Shown here one piece after another: positions 8,455 to 17,639 of a stretch of 64,000 nt of DNA. Positions within the stretch are counted from its first letter, which is position 1, and each line of letters starts with the position of its first letter. The notes below the pieces were generated by a model. It was not told the origin of the DNA and did no database searches. It worked only from the letters and a program-made list of their open reading frames with translations. The DNA is taken from NCBI GenBank assembly GCA_023418315.1, contig JAEZZY010000019.1:96480-160479 (forward strand), in the 5' to 3' direction. This stretch comes from Bacteroidota bacterium. GTDB lineage: Bacteria; Bacteroidota; Bacteroidia; Chitinophagales; Chitinophagaceae. The translations under genes and the position numbers were made by a program.

Positions 8455-8907
8455 TTAATTTATTTCAACCTGATTAGGCGCCACCATGCTGATGGTCGCT
8501 GGAATGTTACAAGCACAGTTGGGAACAGTTGCCGAGGTAGTTACAGGATAAACGCTGTCGCACGGAGGGTTTCCTAAACTGCCAAATGTGGACCAGGCGA
8601 TTTCACTGCTGCCTGTACATGAACCATTCGGAAAATCAGTAGCCTTATAGTTGTAAAAGCAGCGTTACAGATAGGTACATTACGGACCTGTCCGGGATTC
8701 ATTATGTAAGCTTGCTCCCATTGAATACAACATTGTTGTAATACGGGCGGATTACTGCCGGGCAAGTATCCGCAAGTTGCCGTATTGCGCCAACATATCA
8801 CTGTTACTACCCAACGGCAATTGGTATTATTGGTAATGGTAGCTGTCGTCTGTGTATGGCTGTTTATAGCAAACAGTATGAGTAGGGCATGAATGAATTT
8901 TTTTCAT
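8455..8907 (-). pseudogene. secreted Cys-rich protein gene broken by two compensating frameshifts
   Basis: From the ATG at 8907 the first lysines read straight into a run of seven A (T at 8898-8904). In the +1 frame after that run a clean signal peptide appears (FIHALLILFAINSHTQ) and continues for about 80 residues. At a run of four (8655-8658) the protein sense passes back to the original frame and continues as YNYKATDFPNGS to a stop at 8455. The span is exactly 151 codons, so one extra A and one lost T restore the frame. The deduced protein has many cysteines (CRW, CWRN, TCGY, CC, CNA, NCACN) and matches no family I know. It may be a real decayed gene, a phase-variable gene or two homopolymer sequencing errors. 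It is divergent from the T9SS protein at 8963. Confidence 0.65.
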
Positions 8908-8962
8908 GATTCTCATTTTACTTAACTCAAATTTAACTAAATTTGGGAATAGACGAATTTCC

Positions 8963-10453
8963 ATGAAAAAGATAATCATCCTGTCTCTGTTCTCAGTCGC
9001 CTCATTTTTTTCGTTCGGGCAAGCAGCTCCGCCCATTCAGTGGCAGCAGTGCTACGGCGTAGCGGATGATGAATTGATTTACGCTATAGACACCTTACAA
9101 AACGGAGCGGGGTATTTTTTTTGCGGACGGGGAAATTGTACCAATAATACCACTGCAGATTTCTGGGTGGTGAAGACAGATTCCCTCGGGCAGGTGGTAT
9201 GGCAGCAATGCTATGACAATCAGGGAAATGTGGAGACGGCGACCAGTATCGCCACTACGGATGACGGCGGCTGCATAGTGATAGGTGTAACTGCTGTTTC
9301 CATCAGTTCTGACCGGGATCTATGGGTGATAAAGATAGATGCACAAGGTACTTTGGTATGGCAAAAGACCTTAGGCGGCTCGCAGGATGATGCCGGCGGT
9401 GTTCCCAAAGTAGTAAGAACGGCGGACGGCAATTATGTAGCAGGAAGCTGGACTCAATCGAATGACGGGGATGTGAGCGGAAACCACGGCGGGTGGGATC
9501 TCTGGCTGCAGAAGTTTACCGGCGCCGGCAATATCCTTTGGAAAAAAACCATAGGCAGCAGCGCTGATGACAAAATAATGATTGTGAATACCACTCAGGA
9601 CGGCAGCGTATTGGTAGGGGGCAGCGTATTTGCGGCTGACGGCGATGTGCAGACCGCCTACAGCATAGGCAATGGCTGGGTGGCAAAGGTATCTGCAGCC
9701 GGCAGCATCGTGTGGCAGTACACTATAGGAGATTCGGTGAACAGCAACAACGTGCAATCTGCTTGTGAGACCAAAGACGGCGGGTATGTATTCAGTTTAG
9801 ACAATTATGACGCAGCGCCTTACGGAGGCCACATCCTCATGAAGATAGATGCCGCCGATAACGTGGTATGGCAAAAAACCAGGTTAAATTTTTCTTGGGA
9901 ACCGGTCTCAGTTCTTCTTTTGCATCAGGCGTCGGATTCCGGTTTTATCCTGGGTGGGTGGCGATACCGCGGCTTATCAGAAAATGACAGCCTTATTAAT
10001 TATTATATGGCGCGTGTAGATGCCGCCGGGGAGACGCTGTGGGAGAAAGCGTATGGCGGCAGCAACCATGATGGGCTTATGCAAGCCAAACAAACGGTGG
10101 ATGGAGGGTATGTATTAGCCGGATATACTTTGTCGAATGACGGCAACGTAAGCGGAAACCACGGTGGTAGAGACGGGTGGGTGGTAAAGCTGAAACCCGA
10201 TGCGCTGACGAACGTGGCGGATATGCTCGCAGCCCCGGGAAATATAATATTCTACCCTAATCCGGCAACGGATGTCATCCATTTCAGCGAAAAGGTAACG
10301 GTAAGCATCATCAATCAGCAGGGGCAAACTGTATTGAGAGAATATGATGTGCAACAGATACCGATAAACAGGCTTGCAGCCGGTACTTATTTTATCCTGC
10401 TGTCAGACAGTAAAGGACAGATAAGGAAAGTAGAAAGGATGACCAAGATGTAA
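8963..10453 (+). CDS. T9SS-sorted secreted protein with repeated WVVK-D-G-W units
   Basis: About 496 residues from ATG 8963, chosen because it gives a standard signal peptide (KKIIILSLFSVASFFSFGQA). The body contains about seven units spaced near 60 residues, each with a core such as DFWVVKTDSLGQVVWQ, DLWVIKIDAQGTLVWQ, DLWLQKFTGAGNILWK or YYMARVDAAGETLWE, often followed by GGSxDD. This periodicity suggests a beta-propeller or stacked blades. The C-terminus carries a type A sorting tail starting IIFYPNPATDVI. It is predicted to be exported through the outer membrane and cell-surface or free. No catalytic motif is visible, so adhesion or binding is the likely role, but this is inference. The longer frame from 8906 lacks a signal peptide at its start. 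Confidence 0.8.
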   Translation: MKKIIILSLFSVASFFSFGQAAPPIQWQQCYGVADDELIYAIDTLQNGAGYFFCGRGNCTNNTTADFWVVKTDSLGQVVWQQCYDNQGNVETATSIATTDDGGCIVIGVTAVSISSDRDLWVIKIDAQGTLVWQKTLGGSQDDAGGVPKVVRTADGNYVAGSWTQSNDGDVSGNHGGWDLWLQKFTGAGNILWKKTIGSSADDKIMIVNTTQDGSVLVGGSVFAADGDVQTAYSIGNGWVAKVSAAGSIVWQYTIGDSVNSNNVQSACETKDGGYVFSLDNYDAAPYGGHILMKIDAADNVVWQKTRLNFSWEPVSVLLLHQASDSGFILGGWRYRGLSENDSLINYYMARVDAAGETLWEKAYGGSNHDGLMQAKQTVDGGYVLAGYTLSNDGNVSGNHGGRDGWVVKLKPDALTNVADMLAAPGNIIFYPNPATDVIHFSEKVTVSIINQQGQTVLREYDVQQIPINRLAAGTYFILLSDSKGQIRKVERMTKM

Positions 10454-10479
10454 TTACCGAGTTGTGGCAATCTTTATTT

Positions 10480-11460
10480 TTATTCTTTTTTCTCCCCTTC
10501 CGGATTAGGCAATTCCTTCGCTTCCCGCTTGATGATGAATACGGCGTTCTCATAGGGCTTTATGCCTTTGCCGTGTTTCCATGCATATACCTTGGTGAAC
10601 TCCGCGCCGAAGTATAAAATAATCGCCGTATAATATACCCACGAAAGGATAATGATGATGGCGGCAGCCGCTCCATAGGTATTTGCCATATTGGAACTGC
10701 CAAGGTAGTAACCGATTAAAAACTTGCCGAGGATAAACATAAAGGCGGTGAAGCGTGCGCCTATCTTCGCATCTTTCCATGATATTTCCGCATCCGGCAA
10801 CACTTTATAAATCACCGAAAACATAAACGATACGATGAAGAAAAGTATAATCGTGTTGGCAATTTTGAATAAGACTACCGATTCATGATTGAACAATTGC
10901 GTGAGTTGGTCGGTAAGTAAATCGGCAATGGAATTGATGAATAACGAAGTAATCATCACGAAGCCAATGCCTATAATAATAGAAAAAGACAATAACCTGT
11001 TTTTCAAAAATTTTACCCAACCTCTTTTCGGTTTTGCACGGATAGACCATATAAAATTGATGGAATCCTGAATGTCGGCAAATACGCTTGTCGCACCGAA
11101 GATTAAAATAAACAATCCTATAAAACTATATTTTGCGGCGCTTCGTTGTTCTTTCAGGGTTTGGATGATTTGCAGTAAATAATTAGCTCCGTCTTCGCCC
11201 ATAAGCCCACGTATTTGCGCATAGAGTTTTCCGGTTACTTCTTCCGTTTCAAAAAAAAGACCGGTAAGGGAAATGACGACAAGCAACAGCGGCCCGATGG
11301 AAAAGATGGTGTAATAAGCCAGCGATGCGCTTAGCTTCACCACATTATCATTTTGAAATTCATTAAACGCCTCTTTCAAAAGCCCAAAATATTCTTTGGG
11401 CTTTAGCTTCCGGGAATTATTGCGGGGTCGCAGATTTAGTTTCGGTTGAAGGCGCTTCAT
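10480..11460 (-). CDS. YihY/BrkB family inner membrane protein
   Basis: 326 residues with about six transmembrane helices. The YihY signature is present: KLSASLAYYTIFSIGPLLLV near residue 42, then FADIQDSINFIW, and YGAAAAIIIILSWVYYTAIILYFGAEF near the C-terminus. The family was once called ribonuclease BN but is now regarded as a membrane protein of unknown function. It is convergent with the secreted repeat protein and downstream of the aldo/keto reductase on the same strand with a 40-nt gap. Confidence 0.9.
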   Translation of the reverse strand: MKRLQPKLNLRPRNNSRKLKPKEYFGLLKEAFNEFQNDNVVKLSASLAYYTIFSIGPLLLVVISLTGLFFETEEVTGKLYAQIRGLMGEDGANYLLQIIQTLKEQRSAAKYSFIGLFILIFGATSVFADIQDSINFIWSIRAKPKRGWVKFLKNRLLSFSIIIGIGFVMITSLFINSIADLLTDQLTQLFNHESVVLFKIANTIILFFIVSFMFSVIYKVLPDAEISWKDAKIGARFTAFMFILGKFLIGYYLGSSNMANTYGAAAAIIIILSWVYYTAIILYFGAEFTKVYAWKHGKGIKPYENAVFIIKREAKELPNPEGEKKE

Positions 11461-11500
11461 GCTGTAAGGAATAAAAACCTATGCCAGCAGTGAGTGGACA

Positions 11501-12487
11501 TCACGCGGCAACCGTCGGTTTAGTTTGCATCACCTCGTCTATTTGCTCCAGTATTTCTTCCGTCAGCTTGGGATATAGCTCTAAGGCTTTCAGGTTTTCG
11601 GTCAGTTGTTCCTCTTTTGTAGCACCGAGTATAGCCGTTGTAACATTCGGGTTGGAAATGCACCAGGCGATAGATAAGGTAGCAAGTGAAGTTTCCAGCT
11701 CATCGGCTATGCGTTGCAATTTTCGTACGGATGCAATTTTGGCGTCGCTTAGGGTTCTGTCTTTTAGCCAGTCAAAACCTTCTAATGCTAAGCGGGAATT
11801 TTCCGGGATGCCATCGTTGTATTTTCCGGTCAAGAGACCGGATGCGAGCGGACTCCATATCGTGGTGCCCATGCCTATGTTGCGGAATAATGACAGATAA
11901 TCCGATTCCATTTTGTAGCGTTCAAAAAGATTGTATTGCGGTTGCTCCACAGCCGGTCCTTCTAATCCTAATTGCTTTGCTGCCATGTGTGCTTCCATAA
12001 TTTCAGCACCGCTCCATTCACTTGTGCCCCAGTACAGGATTTTCCCTTGTTGGATGAGTGTATTCATCGTGCGTACGATTTCTTCCATAGGCACATTAGG
12101 GTCGGGGCGATGACAATAATAAAGGTCTATATAATCTACCCGAAATCGCTCTAAGGCTTCGTGGCAGGCTTCTACCAGATGCTTGCGAGACAGTCCTTTT
12201 TGGTTGGGTTGGTTGTTTTCTCCTCTCCATCCGAAAAAGACCTTGCTGGAGAGAACATAGGAAGAGCGATCCCAGCTTTTGTTCTTCAAAATCCTGCCCA
12301 TCATTTTTTCCGATTCGCCACGTGCATATACTTCAGCGTTATCAAAAAAATTAATCCCGCTTTCGTATGCGAGGCTCATCAATTTGTCGGAAAGATGATC
12401 ATCCGTTTGTTTGGCGAAAGTAATCCAAGAGCCTAAAGACAAGGCGCTGAGTTGCAAACCGGTCTTTCCCATTCTTCTGTATTCCAT
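11501..12487 (-). CDS. aldo/keto reductase (Kv-beta/YghZ-like)
   Basis: 328-residue TIM-barrel oxidoreductase. The catalytic tetrad can be read: Asp and Tyr in FFDNAEVYARGE, Lys in YVLSSKVFFGW, and His in DLYYCHRPDP. The NADPH-binding C-terminal part ends with AILGATKEEQLTENLKALE. Similarity by eye is strongest to the potassium-channel beta-subunit-like branch, which reduces aldehydes such as methylglyoxal. Substrate here is unknown. It shares strand with YihY and the folA-thyA pair. Confidence 0.92.
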   Translation of the reverse strand: MEYRRMGKTGLQLSALSLGSWITFAKQTDDHLSDKLMSLAYESGINFFDNAEVYARGESEKMMGRILKNKSWDRSSYVLSSKVFFGWRGENNQPNQKGLSRKHLVEACHEALERFRVDYIDLYYCHRPDPNVPMEEIVRTMNTLIQQGKILYWGTSEWSGAEIMEAHMAAKQLGLEGPAVEQPQYNLFERYKMESDYLSLFRNIGMGTTIWSPLASGLLTGKYNDGIPENSRLALEGFDWLKDRTLSDAKIASVRKLQRIADELETSLATLSIAWCISNPNVTTAILGATKEEQLTENLKALELYPKLTEEILEQIDEVMQTKPTVAA

Positions 12488-12536
12488 AATCGTTCGTTTT
12501 TTTTAAATCTGTAGGTGAAGTTAGCGGATATTGAGT

Positions 12537-13034
12537 TTATCTTCTTTCATATCGTTGGAAACTGAAATCGTACAGATGCTTTTCATCCGCTTGATGCTTT
12601 TCTTCCCATATCAGTTTCCAGACGGCATCTTCTATCTCCGGAAAAAAAACAGTCGCATTTTCGATGTGCGTATAAACTCTGGTAAAATAAATACGGTCAA
12701 TTTTGTTCATCGTTTGCCGGAAGATTTCGCCCCCGCCGATAATGAATCCTTCATCTGTATGTTCCTGCTTCATGCGTTTGATACCTTCTTCTATATTGCT
12801 AAAAACAAGTACGCCATCGGGTAAGGATAAATTTTTTCGAGTGGAGATGATGATATTCAGTCTGCCGGGTAGCGGTTTTCCCAATGATTCATAGGTTTTT
12901 CTACCCATCAATACCGGCTTGCCCATTGTTGTTTTTTTGAAAAATTGTAAATCCTTAGGCAAATGCCAAGGGAGCTGATTGTCTATACCGATAGCATTGT
13001 TTTTAGCGGCGGCTACTATGGAGGAAAGTATCAT
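12537..13034 (-). CDS. folA: dihydrofolate reductase
   Basis: 165 residues from the ATG at 13034 (an in-frame ATG at 13046 adds four residues). The N-terminus SSIVAAAKNNAIG and LPWHLPKDLQFFKKTTMG holds the conserved Trp and substrate-binding Asp. GRKTYESLGKPLPGR and the nucleotide-binding FIIGGGEIFRQ also fit. It reduces dihydrofolate to tetrahydrofolate with NADPH. It follows thyA on the same strand with a gap of about 26 nt; thymidylate synthase makes the dihydrofolate that DHFR recycles, so this is a functional pair, likely co-transcribed. Confidence 0.97.
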   Translation of the reverse strand: MILSSIVAAAKNNAIGIDNQLPWHLPKDLQFFKKTTMGKPVLMGRKTYESLGKPLPGRLNIIISTRKNLSLPDGVLVFSNIEEGIKRMKQEHTDEGFIIGGGEIFRQTMNKIDRIYFTRVYTHIENATVFFPEIEDAVWKLIWEEKHQADEKHLYDFSFQRYERR

Positions 13035-13060
13035 GTGCAATTTCAAAAAAGAGTTAATCT

Positions 13061-13855
13061 TTATACTGCTACCGGCGCTTTTATATGCGGATGACAGCGA
13101 TAGTTTTCAAGAGTGAAATCTTCAAATTTAAATTCAAATAAATTGCTTACTTCTTTATTGAGTTTCATCGTAGGCAGTGGATAAGCTGTGCGGCTCAGTT
13201 GCAATTTAGCTTGTTCCAGATGGTTGTTATAAAGATGCAAATCACCGAAGGTGTGTATAAATTCTCCGGCTTCCAGGTTGCAAACTTGTGCCATCATCAT
13301 AGTGAGCAAAGCATACGAAGCAATATTAAACGGTACTCCTAAGAAGGCATCGGCGCTGCGCTGATACAATTGGCAACTCAATTTTCCATCGGCCACATAA
13401 AACTGAAACAATGCGTGGCACGGGCTTAATGCCATCTGAGGCAGGTCGGCTACATTCCATGCATTTACTATCATGCGGCGGCTATCGGGGTTGGTTTTTA
13501 TCTGATGCAGCACGTCTGCTATCTGATCGTAGGTTTTCCCGTCAGCGCCGGTCCAGCTTCGCCACTGATGACCATACACCGGACCAAGGCCGCCGTTTTT
13601 ATCTGCCCATTCATCCCATATACTCACTCCGTTTTCTTTTAAATAATGAATATTGGTATCGCCGCGCAAAAACCAGAGCAGCTCATGAATGATGGATTTA
13701 AGATGTAATTTTTTAGTAGTAACGAGCGGAAATCCTTGTTGTAAATCAAAACGAGTTTGATAGCCAAATACGCTGAGGGTACCCGTTCCGGTACGGTCGG
13801 TTTTTTGCACACCGTTGTCTAAAATATGTTGCAGAAGATGATGATATTGTTGCAT
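13061..13855 (-). CDS. thyA: thymidylate synthase
   Basis: 264 residues, the length of E. coli ThyA. Catalytic cysteine lies in LSPCHALFQFYV, the dUMP-binding QRSADAFLGVPFNIASYALL block is intact, and the protein ends PHIKAPVAV as is usual. It methylates dUMP to dTMP using methylene-tetrahydrofolate. It is the first gene of the thyA-folA pair; the GT2 gene at 13959 is divergent. Confidence 0.98.
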   Translation of the reverse strand: MQQYHHLLQHILDNGVQKTDRTGTGTLSVFGYQTRFDLQQGFPLVTTKKLHLKSIIHELLWFLRGDTNIHYLKENGVSIWDEWADKNGGLGPVYGHQWRSWTGADGKTYDQIADVLHQIKTNPDSRRMIVNAWNVADLPQMALSPCHALFQFYVADGKLSCQLYQRSADAFLGVPFNIASYALLTMMMAQVCNLEAGEFIHTFGDLHLYNNHLEQAKLQLSRTAYPLPTMKLNKEVSNLFEFKFEDFTLENYRCHPHIKAPVAV

Positions 13856-13958
13856 GGCTGTTCAAAATTCCCATATCAAGAGGCAAACACCAAATTTTAA
13901 AATCCACAATTAATTCATCATTATCTATTTCCTTTTTACTTTTGGCATTCCTTAAAAT

Positions 13959-14675
13959 ATGAGCCAGACACTTTCCATCGTTATTCCAGCCTACAATGAA
14001 GGCGCTACCATTCACCATATTCTTAATAAAGTGAAGGCGGTGAAGCTGGTAAACGAGATGCAAAAAGAGGTGATCATTGTCAATGACTGCTCTAAAGACA
14101 ATACGGAAGAAGCCGTAGAAAAATATAGAAATGAAAACCCCGATTTGCCCATCAGCTATTATAAACATGAGGTAAATAAAGGGAAGGGTGCCGCCCTGCA
14201 CACCGGTATTGAAAAGGCAAAAGGCGATTACGTCATTATTCAAGATGCCGATTTAGAGTACGACCCCAATGAATACAACATCCTGCTCAAACCGATTTTG
14301 GATGGTTTTGCCGATGTGGTCTATGGTACACGATTTATGGGCGGAAAACCGCACCGTATCTTGTTTTTCTGGCATTCTATAGGCAATCGGTGGCTCACGA
14401 TGCTTTCCAATATGCTTACCAACCTCAACCTTACCGACATGGAGACCTGCTATAAACTCTTCCGCAGAGAGCTCATCCAAAATATAAAATTAGAGGAGAA
14501 AAGATTCGGCTTCGAACCGGAAGTAACCGCAAAAATAGCCCGCATACCTAAAGTCCGTATTTATGAAGTGGGTATCTCTTACTATGGCAGAACCTATGAA
14601 GAAGGAAAAAAAATAGGATGGAAAGATGGCTTCAGAGCTATTTATTGCATTCTGAAGTACAATCTTTTTAGGTAA
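13959..14675 (+). CDS. GT2 glycosyltransferase, dolichol-phosphate mannosyltransferase-like
   Basis: 238-residue soluble GT-A enzyme. N-terminal LSIVIPAYNEGATIHHIL, then IVNDCSKDNTEE and the metal-binding DADLEYDPNEY near residues 92-102 are hallmarks of DPM1-type GT2 enzymes. No C-terminal GtrA-like membrane domain is present. It would transfer a sugar from a nucleotide donor to a polyprenyl phosphate. A TACTTTTG box at 13937-13944 sits about 15 nt before the ATG and may be its -7 element, although no clear -33 TTTG is at the right distance. Confidence 0.9.
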   Translation: MSQTLSIVIPAYNEGATIHHILNKVKAVKLVNEMQKEVIIVNDCSKDNTEEAVEKYRNENPDLPISYYKHEVNKGKGAALHTGIEKAKGDYVIIQDADLEYDPNEYNILLKPILDGFADVVYGTRFMGGKPHRILFFWHSIGNRWLTMLSNMLTNLNLTDMETCYKLFRRELIQNIKLEEKRFGFEPEVTAKIARIPKVRIYEVGISYYGRTYEEGKKIGWKDGFRAIYCILKYNLFR

Positions 14676-14856
14676 ATGCTTGTGTTATCCCTGAAGTAAA
14701 AGAAAATATTCATCTCTTCGTTTTATTTTTAATAAGGAAAAGTCCCACCTTAAACAAGCAGGTCGTACGAAATTATTTTTTCGGACGATAGTATTTGTAT
14801 AAAATGTAGAAATGCGCCTTTATCGAAAGCATATTTTCCCAATTAACTATTCCTCG

Positions 14857-14864
14857 TACCTTTG
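14857..14864 (+). promoter_or_regulatory. TAnnTTTG -7 box for miaB
   Basis: TACCTTTG lies 22 nt before the miaB ATG, which would give a leader of roughly 15 nt. It matches the Bacteroidota sigma-70 -7 consensus. A -33 TTTG is not clear at 18-21 nt upstream. Confidence 0.55.
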
Positions 14865-14886
14865 CCCACTTAAATAATCGGAAATT

Positions 14887-16287
14887 ATGGCAGAATTGCT
14901 GGTGAAAGACATTCGTGAAGAAAGACAAGGCGAGGCGTTTGCGCCTTTCGCGGAAGATCCGAATGAATACGCTAAAAAATTTTATATAGAAAGCTACGGT
15001 TGTCAGATGAATTTCAGCGATAGCGAGATTGTCGCGTCCATATTGCAGAGCGAAGGCTTTGGCGCTACGCGCAATTTTGAAGAGGCAGACATCGTGCTTA
15101 TCAACACTTGCTCCATCCGCGAAAAAGCGGAACAAACCGTACGCAACAGGCTTACTACGTTCAAAAAAATAAAAGACAACAAACCGGGCATGTTAGTAGG
15201 TGTGCTGGGTTGTATGGCAGAGCGCTTGAAAGCAAAGTTTTTAGAAGAAGAAAAGCTGGTAGATCTCGTAGTAGGGCCGGATGCCTATAGAACCTTACCC
15301 GGCTTGGTAACGGAAGCTACGGGCGGACAAAAAACCGTGAACGTATTACTGAGCCGCGAGGAAACCTATGCGGATATTTCTCCCGTACGCCTTGATAGCA
15401 ATGGTGTTACCGCTTTTGTGAGCATCATGCGCGGTTGTAATAATATGTGTACGTTTTGTGTGGTGCCCTTTACACGCGGTCGAGAACGCAGTCGCGATGC
15501 AGAAAGTATTATTGCAGAATGTCAGGATTTGTTTGATAAAGGTTTCCGAGAAGTAACCCTTCTGGGACAAAATGTGGACAGCTACCTACATGAAGAAGTG
15601 AGCTTTGCAAAACTCCTGGAAAAAGTAGCACTCATTTCTCCTTTGCTCCGCGTGCGTTTCAGCACATCGCATCCTAAAGATATTACGGATGAGGTGCTTT
15701 ACACTATGGCGAAATACGAGAACATCTGCAAATACATCCACCTGCCGGTGCAAAGCGGAAGCACACGCATTTTGCAACTGATGAACCGCACCTATACCCG
15801 CGAATGGTATCTGAATAAGGTGAAACGCATTCGTGAAATTATGCCGGATTGTGGCTTGAGTACGGATGTGATCTCCGGTTTTTGTACGGAAACGGAAGAA
15901 GAACATCAGGAAACACTGAGCGTGATGGAGCTGTGCCGTTATGACATGAGTTATATGTTTTCCTATAGCGAACGCCCCGGAACGCTTGCTGCCCGCCGCT
16001 ATGCGGATGATGTACCGGAGAATGTGAAAAAAAGAAGATTAGAAGAAATTATCCACCTGCAAAACCAACATTCCAAAGAAAGCTATCAGAACGATATTGG
16101 AAAGACGTTTGAAGTATTGATAGAAGGCGACAGCAAGCGTAGCGAAGCCGATTGGTGCGGCAGAAACTCGCAGAATAAAATGGTGGTCTTCCCCAAAGGA
16201 AATCATGACTATAAAAAAGGCGATTATGTGCAGGTGAAAATTGAACGGGCTACACAAGCCACGCTGATGGGGAATATTGTGGGGTAA
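14887..16287 (+). CDS. miaB: tRNA-2-methylthio-N6-isopentenyladenosine synthase MiaB
   Basis: 466 residues. The N-terminal UPF0004 domain (YIESYGCQMNFSDSEIV, LINTCSIREKAE, LVGVLGCMAERL) carries three cysteines for the auxiliary iron-sulfur cluster. The radical SAM core shows CNNMCTFCVVPFTRGRE with the CxxxCxxC motif. A C-terminal TRAM domain covers about 400-466. The enzyme adds a methylthio group to i6A37 of tRNAs. It is apparently a single-gene unit with its own promoter; the closest downstream gene is the UPF0175 gene 160 nt away. Confidence 0.97.
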   Translation: MAELLVKDIREERQGEAFAPFAEDPNEYAKKFYIESYGCQMNFSDSEIVASILQSEGFGATRNFEEADIVLINTCSIREKAEQTVRNRLTTFKKIKDNKPGMLVGVLGCMAERLKAKFLEEEKLVDLVVGPDAYRTLPGLVTEATGGQKTVNVLLSREETYADISPVRLDSNGVTAFVSIMRGCNNMCTFCVVPFTRGRERSRDAESIIAECQDLFDKGFREVTLLGQNVDSYLHEEVSFAKLLEKVALISPLLRVRFSTSHPKDITDEVLYTMAKYENICKYIHLPVQSGSTRILQLMNRTYTREWYLNKVKRIREIMPDCGLSTDVISGFCTETEEEHQETLSVMELCRYDMSYMFSYSERPGTLAARRYADDVPENVKKRRLEEIIHLQNQHSKESYQNDIGKTFEVLIEGDSKRSEADWCGRNSQNKMVVFPKGNHDYKKGDYVQVKIERATQATLMGNIVG

Positions 16288-16446
16288 TTTTTGAGTGTTA
16301 GGTGGGCTTGTGCTGCATAGGGTTCACACAGAGAACGCAGAGAAAATGAGATATAGGGAGGTGATGGTTACTATTTCTGTTGAGCGACAATAATACCTCG
16401 ATACTCAATAAATTTTGTAACTTGTATATAAGCAAAAACGAATTTT

Positions 16447-16695
16447 ATGGGACAAATAATAACTATAGAATATCCCGATTACTTAGCCAATTCTATGAGA
16501 ATGGGAGAAGAGGAATTTGGTAAAGAGATTAAAATATCTGCATTGGTAAAGCTATTTGAATTAGGAAAAGTATCATCGGGTACAGCTGCCAAAGTGTTGA
16601 AAATATCAAGAGTTGATTTTTTAGAGCTTTTAGCCAAATACAAAGTATCATTTTTCGCACAAGACAACTTAACAGAAGATTTGGCAAATGCTTAA
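16447..16695 (+). CDS. UPF0175 family protein, likely antitoxin
   Basis: 82 residues with the small UPF0175 pattern ISALVKLFELGKVSSGTAAKVLKISRVDFLELLAKYKV, which looks like a winged or helical DNA-binding element. Genes of this type are regularly paired with DUF3368 PIN-like genes as suspected toxin-antitoxin modules. The last 8 nt overlap the DUF3368 start, arguing for translational coupling. The region is AT-richer than its neighbours by eye. Confidence 0.8.
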   Translation: MGQIITIEYPDYLANSMRMGEEEFGKEIKISALVKLFELGKVSSGTAAKVLKISRVDFLELLAKYKVSFFAQDNLTEDLANA

Positions 16696-17170
16696 AGTCG
16701 TTTCCAATACCACCCCGATTATCTCCCTGCTTACAATCGGACAACTTGAGTTGTTGCACCGATTGTATGAAGTAGTCTATATACCACAAGAAGTGTTTAA
16801 TGAGATAGAAGCCGGAAAGAATAAAGAGTTTTACACCAATTTGTCTTCTGTTGGATGGTTGAAAATCGAACAAGTTAAAAACCCCCAAGCACTCAACTAC
16901 TTTTTGGATTTAGATAAAGGAGAAGCCGAGGCAATAGTATTAGCGTCGGAACTCAATGCCGACCTGATTATACTTGATGAGATATTAGGACGATTTCACG
17001 CTAAACACGCAGGGTTAAAAATTACTGGAACGGTTGGCGTATTACTTAAAGCTAAACAAAGAGGATTTATAACCAACATAAAAGAACTATTGTCTGAACT
17101 TCGGATAAAAGGGATTTGGTTGAGCGATAAACTTGTAACCGAAATTCTAAAATTAGCAAATGAAGAATAA
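16688..17170 (+). CDS. DUF3368 PIN-like protein, likely toxin
   Basis: 160 residues. It starts KVVSNTTPIISLLTIGQLELL, the usual N-terminus of DUF3368. GEAEAIVLASEL and LIILDEILGR supply the acidic residues expected in a PIN-type nuclease site. The first acidic position is Asn, as is common in this family, so nuclease activity should not be assumed. It is coupled to the UPF0175 gene by an 8-nt overlap. Together they form a putative type II toxin-antitoxin pair; activity is inferred only. Confidence 0.8.
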   Translation: MLKVVSNTTPIISLLTIGQLELLHRLYEVVYIPQEVFNEIEAGKNKEFYTNLSSVGWLKIEQVKNPQALNYFLDLDKGEAEAIVLASELNADLIILDEILGRFHAKHAGLKITGTVGVLLKAKQRGFITNIKELLSELRIKGIWLSDKLVTEILKLANEE

Positions 17171-17288
17171 CCTTTGCCACCGCCCAATAAACTGTATTGA
17201 TGCAATGACAGAGTAAACAATAAAATGAACCTTAAACTCATAAATTAAATAAAATATTTCAAAACTGCTTGACAGAAGCTTGACAAAA

Positions 17289-17639
17289 ATGAAAACCCTC
17301 CTCCGCATAGAAGAAGCCGCCATGTTTGGCTTGGGTATTTGGGCATTTAGCCGGTTGCCGTTTGCATGGTGGTGGTTTTTGGTATTGCTATTATTGCCCG
17401 ATGTGAGCATGATAGGCTATGTGTTTGGGAATAAAACAGGAGCGTTTTTATACAATTTGTTTCATCATAAAGCAATAGCGATTGGCGTGTTTTTTTGGGG
17501 GATGTATTTGAATAATGACATCATCCAACTGGCGGGAATTATTTTGTTTGCACATGCGAGTATGGATCGGATGTTGGGCTATGGATTGAAAACGAATGAG
17601 GGATTTGGATTTACACATTTGGGAAAAATCGGGAAATGA
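17289..17639 (+). CDS. DUF4260 membrane protein
   Basis: 116 residues from ATG 17289. Three or four hydrophobic helices with conserved LPDVSMIGYVFGNKTGAFLYN and HASMDRMLGYGLK motifs fit the DUF4260 family. The function of the family is unknown. It is on the same strand as the UPF0175/DUF3368 pair, 118 nt downstream, but no evidence ties it to them. Confidence 0.85.
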   Translation: MKTLLRIEEAAMFGLGIWAFSRLPFAWWWFLVLLLLPDVSMIGYVFGNKTGAFLYNLFHHKAIAIGVFFWGMYLNNDIIQLAGIILFAHASMDRMLGYGLKTNEGFGFTHLGKIGK

